Assembly (NCBI GenBank): GCA_023262855.1
Contig: JALQYQ010000053.1
Span: 1 to 64,000, forward strand
Direction: 5' to 3'
DNA length: 64,000 nucleotides
From: Crocinitomicaceae bacterium
Lineage (GTDB): Bacteria > Bacteroidota > Bacteroidia > Flavobacteriales_D > Crocinitomicaceae
The translations under genes and the position numbers were made by a program. Positions 54,528-63,233 of the stretch are shown in pieces (positions within the stretch are counted from its first letter, which is position 1; the number at the start of each line of letters is the position of its first letter). Below the pieces are notes generated by a model. That model searched no databases. It worked only from the letters and a program-made list of their open reading frames with translations, and was not told the DNA's origin.

Positions 54528-57500
54528 TTATCTAAAAATTAATTCATCTGCGAAAAGCCATGTGTCATTTCCTGCTCCCAAATGCCAACTTGGACATTTT
54601 CCAAAATTATTCGCTACAATTCGAATGGCTTTTATCGGAGTTGATGTATTGGTTGAGCGATAAAAATCGGCGATTGTTGGTCCAACATAATCAGAAAAGG
54701 CTGGAATTAACGTTGGCGTATTTGCATTAGATGCAAATGAGTTGTTTGTTCCAATGGATTCTAATTTTTGATACGAAACTCCATCAAATGAAATTTCAAT
54801 CTCAATTGAAGAAGGATAAAAAATCCATGATTTCATATCTTGTAAACAGGAAATTCCAACTTCTTTCAACACTCTTGGAGTTTCAAAACTTACTTCTGCA
54901 ACAACATCTTTAGCGTAAAATCCTTGCCAATCGCCAGTTCGAAATTCTTTAGTTCCCTGAACACCATCAATCAACGTGTTTGGACCTGAAGCAGCATACT
55001 GGTGAGCAAATTCTGTTTTCAAATTCAAACTGACATTGGTATCGCGCTTGATAAAATTCGCTTTTACCCATGGACTTACAGAATAATCAATTGATGGCAT
55101 TGCTCCACCATATTCCATTGCAGGAGAAATCATTGAAATTTGACGCGCTTCAATTTCCGAACTTGAAGTGATTGATATCGGTTTTGAATATTCAAAAACG
55201 GCAGTTGTATCATTGGTAAAACGATACTCAACTTTAATATTTTCCCAATTTAATGGTGCTTGATGGTCAATTTCCACATTCATTTGGTCGTCAAAAATGC
55301 GGTTTTCAACTCTAAAAAATGGGGAAGAAGCAAAACGCATATTCAAAGCAATTTCCTTCGTTACAGGACTACCAATTGATGTTCTACCATTGTTATTCGG
55401 CTTCGAACCCATTTCGAAAATCAACTCACCATTCTTTTGCATTAAAGTAGAATGAGCACATCCATTCATTGTCCAATTTTGCCCATTCAATTTGATTGAT
55501 TGAACATATTTATTATTTGAAGAGTTGTTTATCGATTTAATTTTCAAAGTTTTAGCATCTCCTAATTGAATTATAGCTTCATCAATTAATGGTCTTCCGA
55601 AATCGTACCAGGGATGTCCTGGCGCAACTTGATACAAACCTAATGCACTCAAAACATACCAGGCAGACATTTGACCACAATCTTCATTTCCAGCATAACC
55701 ATCCGGTGTTGGAGAATACATTTCTTTCATTATTTGATCTACGTAATCGGCAGTTTTGTGAGGTGCATTCGTATAATTGTACAGATAAGCCATGTGATGA
55801 GAAGGTTCATTTCCATGAGCGTATTGCCCAATTAATCCTGTGATATCAGCTTGATCACGTCCAGAAAGTCCTGATGTTGTTGTAAACAATCGGTCCAACC
55901 ATGTTTCAAGCGAATCTTTTCCGCCCATCATTTGCCCTAATAAATCGATTGCATGTGGAGCATACAACGAATATTGCCAACTATTCGCCTCGGTGTAATT
56001 GAAATTAACTTCAGAAGGCTCAAAAGGTGAGTACCAAGCTCCATCACGTCTTGCGCGCATGAATTTTGTTTTTGGATCATAGAGATTGATAAAATTCAAC
56101 GAGCTTTTGTAGTATGCTTGATAAACATCCATTTTTCCCATTCGTGTGGCCATGCTTGCAATGCAAAAATCATCGTAAGCATATTCCAAAGTTTTTGAAA
56201 CTGATTCTGGTTCATCACCTGAACTAATGAATCCTTTTTCACGGAATTGTTTTTTTCCTAATTCGTCAATTTTAGAGGTGAAAATCATCGCTGATAACGC
56301 TTTTTCAGCATCAAATCCATTGATTCCTTTTAAATAGGCATCTGCAATAATTGAAGCACTATGGTATCCAATCATACAATCAGTTTCATTTCCAGCTAAT
56401 TCCCAAACCGGCAAATCTCCACCTTGTTCATATTGACGTAAAAAAGTCGTTATAAAATCATTTGTTCGTTTTGGTTGAATCAAGGTGTACAAAGGATTCG
56501 CCCCACGATACGTATCCCAAATACTGAAAACAGAGTATTGCGGAATATTATCCGTAATCATGTGGATTTGATTATCACGCCCACGATAGCGACCATCTAC
56601 ATCACTCCAAATATTTGGTTGAATAAAGGTGTGATACAAAGCAGAGTAAAAGTTAACCATCACTTTTGTATCCTTTGTTTGAATTGCAATTTTGTTCAAT
56701 TCTTCATTCCATTTTCGAACGGTTTCTGCTCGCAACATGTCAAAATTCCAATCAACGATTTCTTTTTCCAAATTTGACTTTGCACCGTCTTCGTCAACAC
56801 CAGACATACCAACTTTGATTAAAATCTTCTCTGTCTTTGCATTGAAGGTAAGCAATAACTTATGTTGTCCATTTTTTGTAAATAATTTAGCCTTTTCATA
56901 CGGAACATTGGTTTTTAAATAAAAATAAAAATGCTGTTCGTTTGCCCACGCTTGACTAATACGCGAACCAGAAATCGTGTATTTATCTTTTATGTTTAAT
57001 GTATAATTCAACAATTTGTCACGATGATCTAAGTCAATTAGAATAAATCGTTTTCCTTTTTGTGTTCCAAAGGAATATTCGTGCATACCAGCACGTTCGG
57101 AAACAGTCAAACGGACATTGATGTTTTGATCCAACAATTTTACTTCATAATAGCCGGGAGAAGCATTTTCTTGTTCATGTGAAAAACGAGAACCATATCC
57201 TTTTGGGTCTTTGTAACCAGGATTCATTTTTGGATAGCCAACTTGCGGAACAAGCAACAAATCGCCATAATCAGGAACTCCTGTTCCACTTAAATGCGTA
57301 TGACTGAATCCATAGATAATGGAATCAGAATAATGATATCCTGAACAACCGTCCCAACCTTCATAACGCGTATCCGGACTCAATTGCATCATTCCAAACG
57401 GCGCTGTGGCTCCTGGAAAAGTATGTCCATGTCCACCAGTTCCAATAAATGGATCAACGAATAAACTTTTTGAAGTTGCATTCGATGGTGGTGTTGAAAA

Positions 57501-57617
57501 ATCGATGTATTTTTTGCGAATATCTTGCGATGCTTTTACAGCATCAACACTTTTGTCTTGCCCGAAAATGGAAAAGCCAAGCCCAAAACACAAAGTACTT
57601 ATCAAATACGTTTTCAT
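54528..57617 (-). CDS. GH92 family glycosidase (alpha-mannosidase type)
   Basis: 1029 residues with a signal peptide to GFSIFG. GH92 signatures: VDPFIGTGGHGHTFPGATAP, then FGMMQLSPDT, YGFSHTHLSGTG, and the catalytic Glu segment GNEDCGQMSAWYVLSALGL (about 642). The C-terminal 250 residues hold extra beta-sandwich modules, the last with F5/8-type features (ASGPNTLIDGVQGTKEF). GH92 enzymes are exo-alpha-mannosidases on N-glycans and similar mannans; the bond specificity is open. First gene downstream of the ROK kinase gene, 3 bp apart, which suggests coupled sugar release and phosphorylation. Confidence 0.92.
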   Translation of the reverse strand: MKTYLISTLCFGLGFSIFGQDKSVDAVKASQDIRKKYIDFSTPPSNATSKSLFVDPFIGTGGHGHTFPGATAPFGMMQLSPDTRYEGWDGCSGYHYSDSIIYGFSHTHLSGTGVPDYGDLLLVPQVGYPKMNPGYKDPKGYGSRFSHEQENASPGYYEVKLLDQNINVRLTVSERAGMHEYSFGTQKGKRFILIDLDHRDKLLNYTLNIKDKYTISGSRISQAWANEQHFYFYLKTNVPYEKAKLFTKNGQHKLLLTFNAKTEKILIKVGMSGVDEDGAKSNLEKEIVDWNFDMLRAETVRKWNEELNKIAIQTKDTKVMVNFYSALYHTFIQPNIWSDVDGRYRGRDNQIHMITDNIPQYSVFSIWDTYRGANPLYTLIQPKRTNDFITTFLRQYEQGGDLPVWELAGNETDCMIGYHSASIIADAYLKGINGFDAEKALSAMIFTSKIDELGKKQFREKGFISSGDEPESVSKTLEYAYDDFCIASMATRMGKMDVYQAYYKSSLNFINLYDPKTKFMRARRDGAWYSPFEPSEVNFNYTEANSWQYSLYAPHAIDLLGQMMGGKDSLETWLDRLFTTTSGLSGRDQADITGLIGQYAHGNEPSHHMAYLYNYTNAPHKTADYVDQIMKEMYSPTPDGYAGNEDCGQMSAWYVLSALGLYQVAPGHPWYDFGRPLIDEAIIQLGDAKTLKIKSINNSSNNKYVQSIKLNGQNWTMNGCAHSTLMQKNGELIFEMGSKPNNNGRTSIGSPVTKEIALNMRFASSPFFRVENRIFDDQMNVEIDHQAPLNWENIKVEYRFTNDTTAVFEYSKPISITSSSEIEARQISMISPAMEYGGAMPSIDYSVSPWVKANFIKRDTNVSLNLKTEFAHQYAASGPNTLIDGVQGTKEFRTGDWQGFYAKDVVAEVSFETPRVLKEVGISCLQDMKSWIFYPSSIEIEISFDGVSYQKLESIGTNNSFASNANTPTLIPAFSDYVGPTIADFYRSTNTSTPIKAIRIVANNFGKCPSWHLGAGNDTWLFADELIFR

Positions 57618-57620
57618 GAT

Positions 57621-58565
57621 TTATTTTTTTAAGTCCCAAAAAACATGTGCAGCTGTGCCTAAAACAGCAGCGTTACGGTCGTGAAGTGAAGAAACGCGAA
57701 TATCAATTTTGTTTTTATAAATCACCAGCATGTTTTCTTCCATGTACAATTTGACTTTTTTGGCAAAATCGCCACTATGCTGCGCAATTCCACCAAAAAG
57801 AACATATGCTTTTGGACTAGAAAAACATGCATAATCGGCTAGGGCAGATCCTAACAATTTGGCAGTGAAATCAACAATTTCTTTCGCAAATAAATCTCCC
57901 TGATCGGCTTCATCGAATACATTTTTTGCACTTGGATTTTCCATGGTCATTAAGGATGAAAATGCTTTGTTTTCAGAATCCAACTCCTTGATGCTACGAA
58001 CAACACCCGTTGAAGAACAATACGTCTCAAGACAACCGTGACGTGTACAACCACACAAACGACCATCTGGAATTACACGAATATGACCATATTCTCCTGC
58101 AAAACCGTCATGACCGTAAACTAGTGAACCATTAACAATTACACCACTTCCAACTCCTGTTCCAAGAGTAATAGTCACAAAATCCTTTACATCTTTTGCA
58201 TTTCCAAAAAGCATTTCGCCCATCGCAGCTGCATTTGCATCATTCGTTAACAACGCAGGAATTCCAAAGGTATGTTCGAACATTTTTGCAAGTGGCACAA
58301 TTCCTTTCCACGTTAAGTTTGGAGCATATTCAATGTTTCCTGTAAAATAATTTCCATTTGGAGCACCAACACCAATTCCAATTAATTGCTTTAAATACCC
58401 TTTGTCTTCTAAGTCTTTGTAAATGGCATCCACTAATTCTTGTGGTTCATTGAATGATTTTGTTGGAAAGTCAAATTCATAAATTACCTCTCCAATTTTA
58501 TTCACCACACCATACTCGGTAGATGTTCCACCTATATCAATTCCTAAAGCGTATTGATTCTCCAT
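57621..58565 (-). CDS. ROK-family sugar kinase
   Basis: 314 residues. ATP motif GIDIGGTSTEYGVV at the N-terminus, TLGTGVGSGVIV, and the ROK zinc motif GRLCGCTRHGCLETYCS. Phosphorylates glucose, mannose, GlcNAc or a similar hexose; the GH92 neighbour makes mannose a plausible substrate. Three bp separate it from both GH92 and, upstream, the HD hydrolase gene. Confidence 0.9.
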   Translation of the reverse strand: MENQYALGIDIGGTSTEYGVVNKIGEVIYEFDFPTKSFNEPQELVDAIYKDLEDKGYLKQLIGIGVGAPNGNYFTGNIEYAPNLTWKGIVPLAKMFEHTFGIPALLTNDANAAAMGEMLFGNAKDVKDFVTITLGTGVGSGVIVNGSLVYGHDGFAGEYGHIRVIPDGRLCGCTRHGCLETYCSSTGVVRSIKELDSENKAFSSLMTMENPSAKNVFDEADQGDLFAKEIVDFTAKLLGSALADYACFSSPKAYVLFGGIAQHSGDFAKKVKLYMEENMLVIYKNKIDIRVSSLHDRNAAVLGTAAHVFWDLKK

Positions 58566-58568
58566 TTT

Positions 58569-59219
58569 TTAATTCAATTTAGAATTCCATTCATTATAAA
58601 ACTGTTCAAGGAATTGCTCCATAAACGTATGACGTTCTTTTCCGATTTGTTTCGCCGTTTCTGTATGTAGGCGTGCTTCAAGTAACAACAATTTTTCGTA
58701 AAAGTGATTTATTGTGTGACTTTTTGACGATGCATATTCTTCAAAAGAAGCATGCATAGTTGGTGTTAAATTGGGAATGTACATCGGTCGATTTTTACTT
58801 CCTCCATAAGCAAATGCTCGTGCAACACCGATAGCGCCAATCGCATCCAAACGATCAGCATCTTGTACAATTTTTCCTTCTAATGTTTTCAATGCATCTT
58901 GAACGTGTGCTCCTTTGTATGAAACACCATCAACAATTTCCTTAACTAGTTGTGATTTTGCCGAATCGTAATTCAAATCACTCAACAATTCTAAAGCTAC
59001 TTGTCCACCAGCATTTAATTTTCCACCATTCATTTTATGGTCTGAAATATCATGTAAAAGTGCTGCCAATTGAATGATTTCAAGATCACCACCTTCTTTT
59101 GACTGAAGATATTCCGCCATTTTCAAGACGCGCTCAATGTGAAACCAGTCGTGACCAGTTGTATCATGCGCAAAAATAGCAGTGACTTTGCTCTTAATTA
59201 TTTCAACGGTTGAACTCAT
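58569..59219 (-). CDS. HD-domain phosphohydrolase
   Basis: 216 residues. The HD motif appears as GHDWFHIERVL and LAALLHDISDHK, with the distal Asp in IVQDADRLDAIGAIG and a C-terminal GGSKNRPMY segment typical of the YedJ/YpgQ group, which hydrolyse (deoxy)nucleotides in tests. Its start overlaps the stop of the Ycf48-like gene by 4 bp (ATGA). Confidence 0.87.
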   Translation of the reverse strand: MSSTVEIIKSKVTAIFAHDTTGHDWFHIERVLKMAEYLQSKEGGDLEIIQLAALLHDISDHKMNGGKLNAGGQVALELLSDLNYDSAKSQLVKEIVDGVSYKGAHVQDALKTLEGKIVQDADRLDAIGAIGVARAFAYGGSKNRPMYIPNLTPTMHASFEEYASSKSHTINHFYEKLLLLEARLHTETAKQIGKERHTFMEQFLEQFYNEWNSKLN

Positions 59220-60268
59220 TTTTGAACTTGGATTAGATCCATTATTTTAAAACTTCCATTTGGAATAGTAGCGTATAATTTAGAATTGTTGGCACACATT
59301 GAGAAAAAATTACCATTTGCGAAAGGTATCCATGTTTTTCCAAAATCGAGTGAATAATCAATTCCATTTGTACCGCATGCATAAAACACGCCATTCGCTT
59401 CGATTACACAAGAACGATAACCACGTGTTTGTTCTATTGCATTTATCCAAAATTCACCACCATCATCGGTGTAAAAACACGTATTTAAACATAAATCTGG
59501 ATTTGAATAATCCCCACCAACAATGACACCAACTGAATCATTCATCATGCACAATGAAAATGCACCGCTCGACTCACTAGTCATATACGGAAGAGAAGTA
59601 GATTTCCATGATTTACCTTGATCTGTAGATTTGAAAAATCGACTCTTTTTTCCTCCGGAAACAAACAGAAAAGTTGAATCATTCATTACTTGAACATTTG
59701 TTCCACTTGCAGCAAATCCAGCTTCACCTTCAAATGCCTCAAGTTTTCCTTCACATTCTTTCCATTTTAATCCACCATCAATCGACTTGAAAAGTGAAAA
59801 GTATCCGTTTTTAGGATCTCCCATGATGAATCCAACTTTGTTGTAGAAATCCATTCCATCTAGAAATGTTCCAATCCAAATACTTGTGCTTGGGGTAATG
59901 TAATCTAAAAATTTTTGACCATCTGTTTGAGCGAGAAGTCCATACGTTCCGCTTTGCATTCCATATAAATAATTCCCACAAAACTCGATATCACGCATTT
60001 CTTCAAAACGCTTATTTGCCAACAAATTGATTGATTTCGATGTAGAAAGATTCGTTGCATACATTGAACCATTTGAATTTGCGGTGTAAACAATGCTATC
60101 TTTCACAACAATACTTCGAGAATAACAACCTTTTTCCGCTGAATATTGAATTATTGGGGCAGTTTTATTTTTGCGTGTGTATTTATTTTCTTGCGCAAAA
60201 AGCACAGCAACACTGCAAATAAAGATACTACTTAGTAAAACGTTGTTCAAATTTCGATTTTTGCTCAT
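59216..60268 (-). CDS. secreted Ycf48/BNR-repeat-like beta-propeller protein
   Basis: 350 residues. Signal peptide NVLLSSIFICSVAVLFAQ. Repeats of the type STDQGKSWKSTSLP, SIDGGLKWKECEG, YTDDGGEFWINA and SLDFGKTWIPFA are Asp-box (BNR) blades. It shares only the fold with plant Ycf48. Function unknown, possibly binding. The first 41 bp overlap the end of the acyltransferase gene, yet the start is supported by the signal peptide. Confidence 0.78.
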   Translation of the reverse strand: MSKNRNLNNVLLSSIFICSVAVLFAQENKYTRKNKTAPIIQYSAEKGCYSRSIVVKDSIVYTANSNGSMYATNLSTSKSINLLANKRFEEMRDIEFCGNYLYGMQSGTYGLLAQTDGQKFLDYITPSTSIWIGTFLDGMDFYNKVGFIMGDPKNGYFSLFKSIDGGLKWKECEGKLEAFEGEAGFAASGTNVQVMNDSTFLFVSGGKKSRFFKSTDQGKSWKSTSLPYMTSESSGAFSLCMMNDSVGVIVGGDYSNPDLCLNTCFYTDDGGEFWINAIEQTRGYRSCVIEANGVFYACGTNGIDYSLDFGKTWIPFANGNFFSMCANNSKLYATIPNGSFKIMDLIQVQK

Positions 60269-61172
60269 TCCTTAATTTTTCAATATCCGAAGGAAGTTCT
60301 CTTTTCCAACGTTTGTGTGACCAAATCCAATAAGCTGGATTTTTAATAATTTCTTTTTCTAACAAATGTGTATGTGCTTCGGTGATTTCTCCCCATTCAG
60401 TTGAAGAAGCATTTTCTGTAATCAAAAACAATTCCATTTCGTAATAGCCACGTTTAATTTTTCGTGTTGCGAAATATACAACGGCAAAATCAAATTGGTG
60501 TGCCATTAGTTCTGTTCCAAAAGCAATTGCTGTTTTTTGGTGTAGAAAATCCATCCAGTAACTTTTACTTGAATCACCAGGAGACTGATCTCCAAGTGTT
60601 AAAACAGCAATCGGGTGGTGCAAATTCTTTTCTATTTCTTCCTTGAAATTTTTGGAATGGATCACATTCATGCCAAAGCGCATTCTGCGTTCGTTTATTT
60701 TTTTATCCCAGAACTTACTTGTCATCGGCATTCCAATTCCCATTGCTTTATGAGGGAATAGAAAATTTTGTGCTGTAATTAACCATTCCCAGTTGTTATA
60801 ATGTCCTGAAACCAATACAACACTTTTCTTCTGATTGTACAATTGGTACATTACTTCAGGATTTTTAACTAAAAAGCGTTTAGATAAGGAGCCTTTTGAA
60901 ATCGTTAGATTTTTTATCCCTTCCGCCAATAAATCACAGAAATGACGGTAAAATTGGCGTTTAATTTTCGCTCGTTCGTTTTTTGAAACATTCGGAAAAG
61001 AACGTTCAATGTTTTCTTCAATTACTTTTTTTCGATATGGTATGATTGTAATTAAAAGCAAATAGAAAAAGTCGGTAAACAGGTATAAAATCCTTAGCGG
61101 AAGATAGGAGATGGGAATCACCAAACAATAATATGCGAATTTAGCCATCATCACTGATACTTGTTTCCCCAC
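60228..61172 (-). CDS. lipid A biosynthesis-type acyltransferase (LpxL/HtrB family)
   Basis: 314 residues with an N-terminal membrane helix. Catalytic H-x4-E-like block SGHYNNWEWL and downstream LTLGDQSPGDSSKSYWMDF; the ending IWSHKRWKRELP is the family's WxHKRW. It adds a secondary acyl chain to lipid A or a related lipid, at the inner membrane. Overlaps rarA by 22 bp upstream and the Ycf48-like gene by 41 bp downstream. Confidence 0.87.
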   Translation of the reverse strand: MGKQVSVMMAKFAYYCLVIPISYLPLRILYLFTDFFYLLLITIIPYRKKVIEENIERSFPNVSKNERAKIKRQFYRHFCDLLAEGIKNLTISKGSLSKRFLVKNPEVMYQLYNQKKSVVLVSGHYNNWEWLITAQNFLFPHKAMGIGMPMTSKFWDKKINERRMRFGMNVIHSKNFKEEIEKNLHHPIAVLTLGDQSPGDSSKSYWMDFLHQKTAIAFGTELMAHQFDFAVVYFATRKIKRGYYEMELFLITENASSTEWGEITEAHTHLLEKEIIKNPAYWIWSHKRWKRELPSDIEKLRNEQKSKFEQRFTK

Positions 61173-62431
61173 AATTGATGAATAATATCTTGAATTTCTT
61201 GTTCTTTTTTTGAACTTCCCGCTTGAAAGAATTGAGTTCCTTTTACTTCATCTGGTAAAAATTCTTGTTGAACAAAATTCCCAGGAAAATCGTGTGAATA
61301 CAAATAATCTTTTCCATAACCCAATTCTTTCATCAAGGCAGTTGGTGCATTTCGTAGGGGTAGAGGAACACTTAAATTTCCACTCGAACGAACTTCTTCT
61401 TGCGCACGATTGATTGCCATGTAAGCACCATTTCCTTTTGGTGAAGAAGCGAGGTAAATCGTGCATTGCGCTAAAATGATTCTTGATTCAGGCCAACCAA
61501 CAGCTTGCACAGCTTGAAAACAATTGTTCGCCATTAACAAGGCGTTTGGATTTGCCAAACCAATATCCTCAGCCGCTGAAATCAATAAACGACGTGCAAT
61601 GAACTTTGGATCTTCACCACCTTCAACCATTCGAGCCAACCAATAAACAGCTGCATTTGGATCGGAACCGCGAATTGATTTTATAAACGCAGAAATAATA
61701 TCATAATGCTGCTCTCCATCTTTGTCATACATGGCCAAACTTTGTTGAGCAGATGACATCACAACTTCATCCGTTATTCGTATGATTTTAGCTTCTCGAA
61801 AAGTTCCAACGATGATTTCAAAAATGTTCAATAGTTTTCGAGCATCACCACCTGAAATAGCTAAAAGCGCATTCGTTTCCTCAAGAATAATCGACTTTTC
61901 TTTTAGCACAACATCTTCCTTGATGGCACGATTCAATAAATTCAATAAATCTTCTTTGGTGTGCGATTGAAGCGTGTATACTTGACAACGCGACAAAAGA
62001 GCTGATATTACTTCAAACGATGGGTTTTCTGTCGTTGCACCAATCAAGGTTACAATTCCTTTTTCAACAGCTCCAAGTAATGAATCTTGTTGCGCTTTCG
62101 AAAAACGATGAATTTCATCGATGAACAAAATTGTGCCTTGTTGCTGAAACATTCCTCCTTGTTCAACACGCGTAATGATATCTCGAACATCTTTCACACC
62201 AGATGAAATCGCCGAAAGTGTGTGAAAGGGTCTTTTCAAATGATTGGAAATCAATTGCGCCAAAGTTGTTTTACCAACTCCTGGAGGCCCCCAAAAAATC
62301 ATGGAAGGAATCAAACCTGAATCCAATGCTCTGCGCAAGGATGCACCTTCTTTCAAAAGATGTTCCTGACCAATGTATTCATCCAATGATTTGGGACGCA
62401 TACGTTCAGCAAGAGGCGCAAGGAATGACAT
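61151..62431 (-). CDS. rarA: replication-associated recombination protein A
   Basis: 426 residues, AAA+ clamp-loader-like. Walker A WGPPGVGKTTLAQ, Walker [16 protein letters not shown], sensor GATTENPSFEV, and the C-terminal MgsA domain (GSDPNAAVYWLARMVEGGED). Acts at stalled replication forks. First gene of the dense minus-strand run to the GH92 gene. Confidence 0.95.
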   Translation of the reverse strand: MSFLAPLAERMRPKSLDEYIGQEHLLKEGASLRRALDSGLIPSMIFWGPPGVGKTTLAQLISNHLKRPFHTLSAISSGVKDVRDIITRVEQGGMFQQQGTILFIDEIHRFSKAQQDSLLGAVEKGIVTLIGATTENPSFEVISALLSRCQVYTLQSHTKEDLLNLLNRAIKEDVVLKEKSIILEETNALLAISGGDARKLLNIFEIIVGTFREAKIIRITDEVVMSSAQQSLAMYDKDGEQHYDIISAFIKSIRGSDPNAAVYWLARMVEGGEDPKFIARRLLISAAEDIGLANPNALLMANNCFQAVQAVGWPESRIILAQCTIYLASSPKGNGAYMAINRAQEEVRSSGNLSVPLPLRNAPTALMKELGYGKDYLYSHDFPGNFVQQEFLPDEVKGTQFFQAGSSKKEQEIQDIIHQLWGNKYQ

Positions 62432-62537
62432 GAATTCTCAAATTTTTAAGAACTCAAAGATACGGAATTGCCATTATGAAAAAGTGCGCTTTTCAACGAT
62501 TTATCAACAGAATCGGGAAGTATTGAACAAGAAAGAT

Positions 62538-63116
62538 TTAATTATCTTGAGGATTAATAGGGAATTTTGAAATCGTTTTAAATCGCTCTCCCTGTTTTTC
62601 AAGACAATGATTCCAAAATTGATCATCAGATGTTGAAAGGATTTCTTTGCTCGTAATATTATCGGCAACAATCCATGCATTTTCTTTCAATTCACCAGTA
62701 AGTTGCTTTTCTGCCCATCCTGAATAACCAAGGAAAAAGCGGATTTTTTCACTTTGTGTTTTATCCGCTTCAATGATTGCTTGAATTTGTTCGTAATCTC
62801 CTCCGAAACTTAATTCATCATTAATTGGAATACCGCCTTCAACTTCATCACCGAAAGAATGGATGAAAAACAAACTTTGTGTTTCAACAGGTCCGCCAAC
62901 ACTTATTCTAGCTTTAATATCAGGAAAACTTTCGTCAACCTCATGTAAATCAATATCCAAATAGTTGTTTAAAACGAAGCCGAATGAACCTTCTGAATTA
63001 TGATCGCACAACAAAACAACCGACCTTCTGAAATAGTCTTCATCCAAAAATGGATCAGAAATGAGCACATTTCCAACTTTTGGTTTTTTATTGTTCTTAA
63101 ATGCTAAATCAATCAC
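62538..63116 (-). CDS. YqgE/AlgH family protein
   Basis: 192 residues. Family motifs GNVLISDPFLDEDYFRRSVV, SFGFVLNNY, ISVGGPVETQSLFFIH and the late FFLGYSGWAEKQL. Known structure, unclear function. Monocistronic. Confidence 0.9.
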   Translation of the reverse strand: MIDLAFKNNKKPKVGNVLISDPFLDEDYFRRSVVLLCDHNSEGSFGFVLNNYLDIDLHEVDESFPDIKARISVGGPVETQSLFFIHSFGDEVEGGIPINDELSFGGDYEQIQAIIEADKTQSEKIRFFLGYSGWAEKQLTGELKENAWIVADNITSKEILSTSDDQFWNHCLEKQGERFKTISKFPINPQDN

Positions 63117-63180
63117 AGAAGTTGTGTTTTAAACGTTTGTGTAAAATTAGAATTATTTCATGAATTCAATTCAAAAAACA

Positions 63181-63212
63181 AAAACGGTTCCCAAGAACTT
63201 GAGAACCGTTTT
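63181..63212 (-). terminator. terminator of the MBL-rhodanese gene
   Basis: AAAACGGTTC / GAACCGTTTT with a 12-nt loop and an A run on the plus-strand left side, which is the T tail on the minus strand. Confidence 0.85.
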
Positions 63213-63233
63213 ACACACATGAATAAACCTAAC

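Noticed and set aside
12419-63233. GGTTAGGT or GTTAGGT near terminators at 12156, 12419, 25433 (minus) and 63227 (minus) as a shared 3' signal
   Set aside because: Seven-base matches are expected several times by chance in 64 kb, and two of the four are homologous units.
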